The notes beneath the pieces were generated by a model, which did no database searches, was not told the DNA's origin, and saw only the letters and a program-made list of their open reading frames with translations. From JAUWCW01 sp030609125 [NCBI: Candidatus Rokuibacteriota bacterium] (lineage in GTDB: Bacteria > JAUVQV01): DNA of 9,676 bases. Of this stretch, positions 4,941 to 9,676 are shown in pieces (positions within the stretch are counted from its first letter, which is position 1; the number at the start of each line of letters is the position of its first letter). The DNA lies in contig JAUWCW010000051.1 of NCBI GenBank assembly GCA_030609125.1, positions 1 to 9,676 on the forward strand, read 5' to 3'. Both the position numbers and the translations under genes were made by a program.

Positions 4941-7312
4941 TGCTCGCCGCCTTCCATCCGGAGCACCATGTGGCCGTTCCATGTCAGTGAGTCCGGCAGG
5001 CTTTCAAAGACGGTTTCCGGCCCCACGAAAGTGTAAAGAACGTAGTGGGGGAAATTCACCCGCTCCAGTCGGGCCCCGGCGGGAAGGGAGCCTGAAAGCA
5101 CGGATTCGCACTCGTCGGCCACCGCCCTCTCGATAGCCACTCCCAATCCCTTCCTCGGCGGGAAACGGCGGCTGACCAGGGTGTGCCGGGACCTGGGATT
5201 GAAGCGCGGGTAGACGGGAGGGCTATCCTCTCGGTCGTCGAGAAGAGCACCCAGCCGGGCGCTGAGCCAGCGATCGGCCACGGTAAAATCAATCTTCCGC
5301 TCGGAAATTATTCGGGCCATACTTTCAACCTCGTCGTCGGAGACCGGCTGGTCCTCGCCGAGCCGCTCGAAGAGAAAAATTTCATTCACCTCCCAGGAGG
5401 AACGGTCATTCCTCCTGGAGTCGATACGAATGCGTACAAAGCGGGCCTTCGCGGGACCGAATCTCAAGTCGCTGCGAACATGGTAGCCCATCATGTATGC
5501 CTTGTTTCCGGAGATGTAGGTGGGGAGGAGGTTGTGGAACTCTCTCCTGACGGGCTGGTAGATCACTCCGTCCACGGAGGTGCTGATGTCGAAGGAGCGG
5601 GGAATCAGGCGGGAGTTCCTGGCAGTGAACCAGAGCCCGTCGATCTCGACAGGGCGCTCCAGGGTCACCGTCAGAACAGCGGCGGTCTCTCTATCCGGGC
5701 CGGGGGACACGCCCGTTTCGTCCGCCCTGTCCAGCAGGCTCTCTCCCCGGACTTCCTCCGGCAGGCCTTCAATTTTCACCCGCATCGCGGCCGGGGGGAC
5801 GGACTGCCGCCGGACATGGGGCACATCGATGTCGTGGATGATAATTCGCCCGAAGACCTCCTCCTGGAAAGACGGTATGCCCACCGCTACCAGAGAGCGC
5901 CTCACCCGCCGCCGGTGCGACTTCTTGACCAGGAACCCCGTCGCCGGATCGAGTTCAGCCGACTCCGCCGCTGGGTGATACCTCTCCCAGGTAGAGGAGA
6001 CGAAGCGGACACGGTCCCGGGCATAGAAAGTAAGGGACTGTCCGCTGAGACCGTCGATGGCAGATCCCAGAATCATCAAGTGCCGCAGCCCCGCCTCTTC
6101 GGCACGACCGATGATCTCCGTCCTGTTACGGACGTGTGCCTCCTTCCTCGTCACTCGCGCGTCGGCGGTCTCCAGGGCGGAAGAGACGTTGTAGATGGTC
6201 CAGAGGGCCAGGAGAGCCCAGCCGGCATACCTCATAGGTTTCTTGCTCATCGAGACGGCGGCGCCGAAGGCGGCAGCAGTGGTCATTGAAATCAGGGGTG
6301 TCAGGTAGCGTGGAGCATTCAGCCTGGCTGCGGGATGCACCAGGTAGAGCGAGAGGAATACGGAGGCGAAGAGCAGAGGCACCAGTCCGCGCAGTCGCTC
6401 CCTCCCGTCGGTGCCGGAAAGTACCTTGATGAAGTAGAAAAGGAGAGCCGCGGTGAAGGCGGCGAGAGACACCGCCAGGAGGAGGGCCGGCACCTCTATG
6501 GGCCACAGGAAGAGCTTGGGCAGCCGCTTCAGAAAGGACACCGCATTTTCCGGCAGGAGCCTTATTGAGGGACCGGCTTCCCCGGCCTTGGAGTTGCTTC
6601 CCCACGTCGTCACCAGGAGGGGAATGAAACCGAGGAGGCCGATCAGGCCGGCCGCTGCCACCTTCATCGTGAAGGCACGTTTCCCTCTCCTCCACACCAC
6701 TCCCCCCAGGAGTATCAGTGCCCCGGTGACTACATAGGAGAATACCTGAAAGTTCGTCCACACTCCGAGGGCCGCCGCCGCCCCGAGGCCCACGGCGTGC
6801 GTCCACTCTCTTCCCGGCGAAAGCTCCCGGCCGACGAGCCTGACCGCCAGGTAGAGAAAAAGTGTCCCGAAGAAGAAGGTTTCCGGATAGCCGCCGTTGG
6901 AGGCCATGCTGAACCAGAGGGGATACCATCCGGTGGCCGCGGTGCAGAGGGAGGCGGCGATCCCGGCCGGGATGTCGAAAAGCTCGGCGAAGAGCAGGTA
7001 CATGGCTACAATCCAGCCGAGTGCGAAGAGGATGGGGGAGAGAGAGAGGGAGGTAGTGGAGATCCCGAAAAGGGCGAACATCAGCGCCGCCACGTACGCT
7101 TCCAGAGAGCCCATGTAGTCCTGCCCGTAATAGAAGAGGGGGCGCTCGCCTTCGAGGATGTGCAGGCCCATCAGGCCCACCGTGGAGGTGTCGAAAGAGG
7201 AAAAGAAGGCCTTCAGCGAGAGGTTGAGTCGGAGAGCAAAACCCAGGACAACAACCACGGCGAGCGCCACCCACCTTGCCGGTCCTTTCATCCTCTCAGG
7301 CACTATAACCAT
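4937..7312 (-). CDS. GT39-like membrane glycosyltransferase with an appended discoidin-like (F5/8 type C) domain
   Basis: The first ~380 of 791 residues form a hydrophobic GT-C-type core: membrane segment at 12-30, then an acidic loop (FDTSTVGLMG, Asp41) and YYGQDYMGSLEAYV (61-74), further helices up to about 380, and a loop RLNAPRYLTPL (330-340). These features resemble dolichyl/undecaprenyl-phosphate sugar-dependent transferases (GT39/ArnT-like), which act on the outer face of the inner membrane. The C-terminal ~410 residues are soluble and probably periplasmic. Residues about 545-650 look like a discoidin domain (SFDISTSVDGVIYQPV, then ARFVRIRI and WEVNEIFLFE). A last segment (660-791) was not recognised. 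The frame is open to 7633, but the extra residues are low-complexity read-through of the neighbouring gene. ATG 7312 overlaps the upstream TAG by 10 bases; ATG 7291 and GTG 7303 are alternatives, and none has an ideal ribosome binding site. Donor and acceptor are unknown. Confidence 0.75.
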   Translation of the reverse strand: MVIVPERMKGPARWVALAVVVVLGFALRLNLSLKAFFSSFDTSTVGLMGLHILEGERPLFYYGQDYMGSLEAYVAALMFALFGISTTSLSLSPILFALGWIVAMYLLFAELFDIPAGIAASLCTAATGWYPLWFSMASNGGYPETFFFGTLFLYLAVRLVGRELSPGREWTHAVGLGAAAALGVWTNFQVFSYVVTGALILLGGVVWRRGKRAFTMKVAAAGLIGLLGFIPLLVTTWGSNSKAGEAGPSIRLLPENAVSFLKRLPKLFLWPIEVPALLLAVSLAAFTAALLFYFIKVLSGTDGRERLRGLVPLLFASVFLSLYLVHPAARLNAPRYLTPLISMTTAAAFGAAVSMSKKPMRYAGWALLALWTIYNVSSALETADARVTRKEAHVRNRTEIIGRAEEAGLRHLMILGSAIDGLSGQSLTFYARDRVRFVSSTWERYHPAAESAELDPATGFLVKKSHRRRVRRSLVAVGIPSFQEEVFGRIIIHDIDVPHVRRQSVPPAAMRVKIEGLPEEVRGESLLDRADETGVSPGPDRETAAVLTVTLERPVEIDGLWFTARNSRLIPRSFDISTSVDGVIYQPVRREFHNLLPTYISGNKAYMMGYHVRSDLRFGPAKARFVRIRIDSRRNDRSSWEVNEIFLFERLGEDQPVSDDEVESMARIISERKIDFTVADRWLSARLGALLDDREDSPPVYPRFNPRSRHTLVSRRFPPRKGLGVAIERAVADECESVLSGSLPAGARLERVNFPHYVLYTFVGPETVFESLPDSLTWNGHMVLRMEGGEQ

Positions 7313-9438
7313 CGGTCGTAACGGATAGTGAAGCTCTCTGCTTCCCCGGAGCGGGCACCGATGAAGCGCACCCCCCGGCCCATGTCGACCGGATAGAGTT
7401 CCGTTTTCCCGCCGGCGGACAGACCCTCCTCCCAGCGGTACTTCAACACGATCTCCCCGGGGTGGTCGGGGCGGACTTCGATCCGGTTGATCCCGGCGCT
7501 GACGGTCCCGCTGCCGACGGCAAAAAAGGAACGCGCCCTCTTTACACGGAAGACGGTGATCTCCAGCGTCTTCTGCATGAAGGAAGCCAGCTCCTCGTAG
7601 CTTTCCCCGTCCTGGCGGAATTTCTCCTTCCACCTGTCATGGTAGGTCAGGACATAACCGACGTTGAAGAGATCCATGAATTCCCTGATCCCGGCCGCAC
7701 CGTCCTTCCGCCACTCTCGCGGGGGATACTCGTACTCAACCAGCTTGGGAGAGAAGGCGTAGTAGTCACTCGCCATCATTTCCCTTCCGGTAAGGGCCGG
7801 CAGGAGGGCCACATGACCCGAACCGTAGCCGTGAACCGTCTGTCCGGCAAAGAGAATGCGAGAGTCGCCGTCAGTGTTGCTCTTCAGCCAGGCCGCGACC
7901 TCCAGCATCACCGGTGAGATAGTTGCCGACGCCTGGCCGGCGAAGTGCCGGTAATACCCCGTCCCCGCAACCCCCCCCATGGCAAGCAGAACCAGGAGGG
8001 CGGCCCGCGCCGGGGCCCATCTCCTGCCCCTCGTCTCCAGGATGCGGCCGCACAGCATGGCGGCGGGGAGGCAGGCCGCCACGAAAAGGGGAATCGCCAT
8101 GCGGTCGAGCTGAAGGATCGGAAGCCACTCCTTGCCCCATGCCGAAAGGACGAGCGCCCCGACGAAGAGAGGAGCCAGCAGGAGCGCCATTCCCCGGCGG
8201 CGGGTAAAAAAGAGCCCCGGAAGGCCGAGAAATACGAGGAGGGGGTTGGCCTGCCGGAGGTGGGAGCCCAGTCTTTTCCAGCCGCCGAGAAAAGAGAGCT
8301 CTTTCCAGGAAGATGGATTGTCGGCGGTTACGAACTTCCCCAGGTCGGTGTGGAGGTGGAGCTGCAGATACATCGGCCCGAGAATGAGCAGAATCAGGAA
8401 AGTGCAGGTGCTCAAGAACAAAACTTTATCCTTTGTCCACTTTCCCATGCCAAGCAGTACGCCGGCAACGATCAGGGGAGCAAGGAAAACGGACCCCCCC
8501 CAGGAGAGGAAAGACACGGACGAGATCACGAGAATCACGCCGGCCCAGACCTCTCTTTTGTCGAGCCGGATTGCCCGGTAGAGGACGGCACAGACGGGCA
8601 GGAGGAAGATGGTGTTGAAGAGGCTGCCCACCGTGCCGAACTTGAGGAGGTAAAGGAAGAAGTACCAGCAGAGGCCAAGGGAGAGGATGCCGGCCGAGAG
8701 GGCGGCCTGGCGGCCGGCTCCCGTCAGCCTTGCCGATCCCACCGCCACCCACGGCAGCAGAACGATGAAGATGAAGCCGAGGAGGGGCGTGTATATGGAA
8801 AGGATCGGGAAGAAGCGCCAGAGAGGCAGGAAGAAAGTTCCCATCGGCGGAATGCCCGAGCCGATCAGGTAGGAGCCGACCTTGCCGCCGTTCCAGAGGG
8901 GATCATAGTAGATCACACGGGGGAAGCTCCTGGCGTACGACCAGAAGCGGTACATGAAAGAGGGATGGTCGTCACGGTACAGGGCGGACCAGTCCGTGCT
9001 CCGGGCGAGTTCCTGGAGGGTGAACAGCTCGATCGACAGGAGCAGTCCCAGCGGCAGGAGCCACCGGCGGCGTCCGGTGTAGAGACAGAGCGGTGTCAGC
9101 ATCGCCGTCAGGATGGCCGACCGGGGGAGACCCTGCCGGAAGTCGAAGAGAGACGCCGGTGCCCAGCCGGCGAGAAAAAAATGACGGTCCGCCGTGGCAC
9201 TCGAGAGGAGGTACACCACCATCGCGAGAAAAAGGATAAGGGCGGGTCGAGCGTCGGCGTCGGTGTCGAAGATAACCGGTTTCCCCCGCCGGGCGGCGGC
9301 GATCCCGACGGCCGCCATCGCCGCAAGGGGCCACGCCAGATGAAGGGCCCAGGAAGCATGTATGAGCTGTCCCCGGGTGTGATTCATCAGCACCATGGCT
9401 GTTCCCGCCAGCGCGGCGGCCACCGTCAAGCCTTTCAT
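7303..9438 (-). CDS. Large GT-C-like multi-pass membrane protein (PTPS-related/YfhO-like architecture)
   Basis: This is a 711-residue membrane protein with roughly a dozen or more hydrophobic segments from residue 4 to about 490, followed by a soluble C-terminal region (about 500-711). After the fourth hydrophobic stretch it has an Asp-containing loop, YRDDHPSFMYRFW (154-166), then YYDPLWNGGKVGSYL (177-191). This arrangement is seen in GT-C-fold membrane proteins of the 6-pyruvoyl-tetrahydropterin-synthase-related and YfhO groups, where the acidic residue is thought to be catalytic. The tail contains MLEVAAWLKSNTDGDSRILF and FNVGYVLTYHDRW, a pattern common in those proteins. It probably transfers a sugar from a lipid carrier on the periplasmic side. 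The ATG at 9438 is preceded by AAGGGA at suitable spacing. It is the first complete gene of the operon and overlaps the next by 10 bases. The exact family is uncertain and the substrate unknown. Confidence 0.7.
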   Translation of the reverse strand: MKGLTVAAALAGTAMVLMNHTRGQLIHASWALHLAWPLAAMAAVGIAAARRGKPVIFDTDADARPALILFLAMVVYLLSSATADRHFFLAGWAPASLFDFRQGLPRSAILTAMLTPLCLYTGRRRWLLPLGLLLSIELFTLQELARSTDWSALYRDDHPSFMYRFWSYARSFPRVIYYDPLWNGGKVGSYLIGSGIPPMGTFFLPLWRFFPILSIYTPLLGFIFIVLLPWVAVGSARLTGAGRQAALSAGILSLGLCWYFFLYLLKFGTVGSLFNTIFLLPVCAVLYRAIRLDKREVWAGVILVISSVSFLSWGGSVFLAPLIVAGVLLGMGKWTKDKVLFLSTCTFLILLILGPMYLQLHLHTDLGKFVTADNPSSWKELSFLGGWKRLGSHLRQANPLLVFLGLPGLFFTRRRGMALLLAPLFVGALVLSAWGKEWLPILQLDRMAIPLFVAACLPAAMLCGRILETRGRRWAPARAALLVLLAMGGVAGTGYYRHFAGQASATISPVMLEVAAWLKSNTDGDSRILFAGQTVHGYGSGHVALLPALTGREMMASDYYAFSPKLVEYEYPPREWRKDGAAGIREFMDLFNVGYVLTYHDRWKEKFRQDGESYEELASFMQKTLEITVFRVKRARSFFAVGSGTVSAGINRIEVRPDHPGEIVLKYRWEEGLSAGGKTELYPVDMGRGVRFIGARSGEAESFTIRYDRWL

Positions 9439-9443
9439 GGGTG

Positions 9444-9456
9444 TTCCCTTCGGGAA
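9444..9456 (-). promoter_or_regulatory. Small hairpin over the ribosome binding site of the 9438 gene
   Basis: TTCCC-GAA-GGGAA on the minus strand is a perfect 5-base stem with a 3-base loop. Its 3' arm contains the AAGGGA Shine-Dalgarno-like sequence just upstream of the ATG at 9438. If it forms in the mRNA it would reduce initiation. It is short, so the effect may be small. Confidence 0.3.
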
Positions 9457-9496
9457 GTTCTTTTGCAGGGCAGGGGTGGTGTCAAGTGTTCGAACA
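9457..9496 (-). promoter_or_regulatory. Weak promoter-like sequence beside a 10-base palindrome upstream of the membrane-protein operon
   Basis: On the minus strand a perfect TTGACA (9485-9480) is followed after 17 bases by AAGAAC (9462-9457), a poor -10 element matching three of six positions. Directly upstream is the perfect palindrome TGTTCGAACA (9487-9496), a plausible operator. The gap between the stop of the right-edge gene (9502) and the ATG at 9438 is only 63 bases, so read-through from upstream is an equally good explanation for expression. No terminator-like hairpin with a T-run was seen here. Confidence 0.3.
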
Positions 9497-9501
9497 GCAC
9501 A

Positions 9502-9676
9502 CTAGGAAGCCAGGGCCATGAGCGCGCAGAGGCGCAGTTCTGTTGCTGAACATATCCATCCCTGCAATTCTCGGATCTTTTCCTCGGCAAAATCCTTTTG
9601 AATCCTCTCCTTGATCCAATCCATGATTTCCCGCTCAGCTGTCCAGGGACCCATGCCGTGGTTGGAGCCGAAAATC
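9502..9676 (-). CDS. C-terminal end of an unidentified protein (partial, enters from the right edge)
   Basis: An open minus-strand frame runs from the right edge to TAG at 9502-9504, giving 57 residues. The first forty or so (IFGSNHGMGPWTAEREIMDW, then a charged helical stretch ending near ELQGW) look like genuine protein: acidic and basic residues alternate and codon use is similar to that of the neighbours. The last ~16 residues (from ICSATELRLCALM) have a different composition and resemble read-through into intergenic repeat-like DNA, so the natural C-terminus may have been altered. The family was not recognised. The same strand and short gap suggest that it belongs to the same operon. Confidence 0.45.
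   Translation of the reverse strand, partial: IFGSNHGMGPWTAEREIMDWIKERIQKDFAEEKIRELQGWICSATELRLCALMALAS

Noticed and set aside
4941-4982. ATG start at 4982 for the SGNH membrane protein
   Set aside because: There is no ribosome binding site and it gives a 46-base overlap. The GTG at 4940 has GGAAGG upstream and a standard 4-base GTGA overlap.
5183-6289. 368-residue open frame on the plus strand
   Set aside because: It is antisense to the GT39-like gene, has a composition typical of a shadow frame and shows no recognisable motif.
6126-7274. 382-residue minus-strand frame in another register
   Set aside because: It overlaps the GT39-like gene in a different frame, is rich in Arg, Pro and Gly, and lacks the membrane-helix pattern that the true frame shows clearly.
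7313-7633. 107-residue N-terminal extension of the GT39-like gene
   Set aside because: The extension overlaps the coding end of the upstream gene and reads as Arg/Pro/Gly-rich low-complexity sequence. The membrane segment typical of the family's N-terminus begins just after ATG 7312.
7945-9549. 534-residue open frame on the plus strand
   Set aside because: It lies antisense to the 7303-9438 membrane-protein gene and is rich in Glu, Gly, Arg and Pro, as expected of the complement of hydrophobic codons in GC-rich DNA. It has no domain pattern.

Overview
The window is GC-rich DNA that looks like a worn accessory locus for surface-polysaccharide biosynthesis in a Gram-negative bacterium. An anaerobe, possibly of the Desulfobacterota type, would fit the ferredoxin-type FrhB-like gene and the sugar-polymer genes, but this placement is inference and weak. 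Every convincing gene reads on the minus strand, so transcription runs from the right edge to the left edge.

Right and centre (9676 to 1495): the C-terminal end of an unidentified gene enters from the right edge and stops at 9502. After a 63-base gap with a palindrome and a weak promoter-like sequence, three large membrane-protein genes follow in tight overlap: a 711-residue GT-C-like membrane protein (9438-7303), a 791-residue GT39-like membrane glycosyltransferase with an appended discoidin-like domain (7312-4937), and a 939-residue membrane protein with two related LamG-like segments and a C-terminal SGNH (GDSL) esterase/acyltransferase domain (4940-2121). A fourth coupled gene (2121-1495) is the front half of an FrhB-like iron-sulfur protein that has lost its C-terminal half. 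The overlaps (10, 4 and 1 bases) point to one translationally coupled operon. The likely joint task is extracytoplasmic assembly and acyl modification of a glycan, using lipid-linked sugars.

Middle scar (1557 to 1058): where FrhB homology stops there is about 100 bases of unassigned DNA, then five perfect stem-loops packed into 108 bases that resemble an IS200/IS605-type right end (omega-RNA-like), then a decayed glycosyltransferase gene lacking its N-terminal part and an internal block.

Left (1057 to 1): a complete two-gene MntA/HepT toxin-antitoxin module (minimal nucleotidyltransferase plus HEPN RNase) whose genes overlap by ATGA. It is bracketed by two direct copies (86% identical over 76 bases) of the end of a GT4-type glycosyltransferase gene, one at the left edge and one in the pseudogene. 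This suggests that the module moved into, or was trapped between, tandem glycosyltransferase genes. No CRISPR array, tRNA or rRNA was seen.
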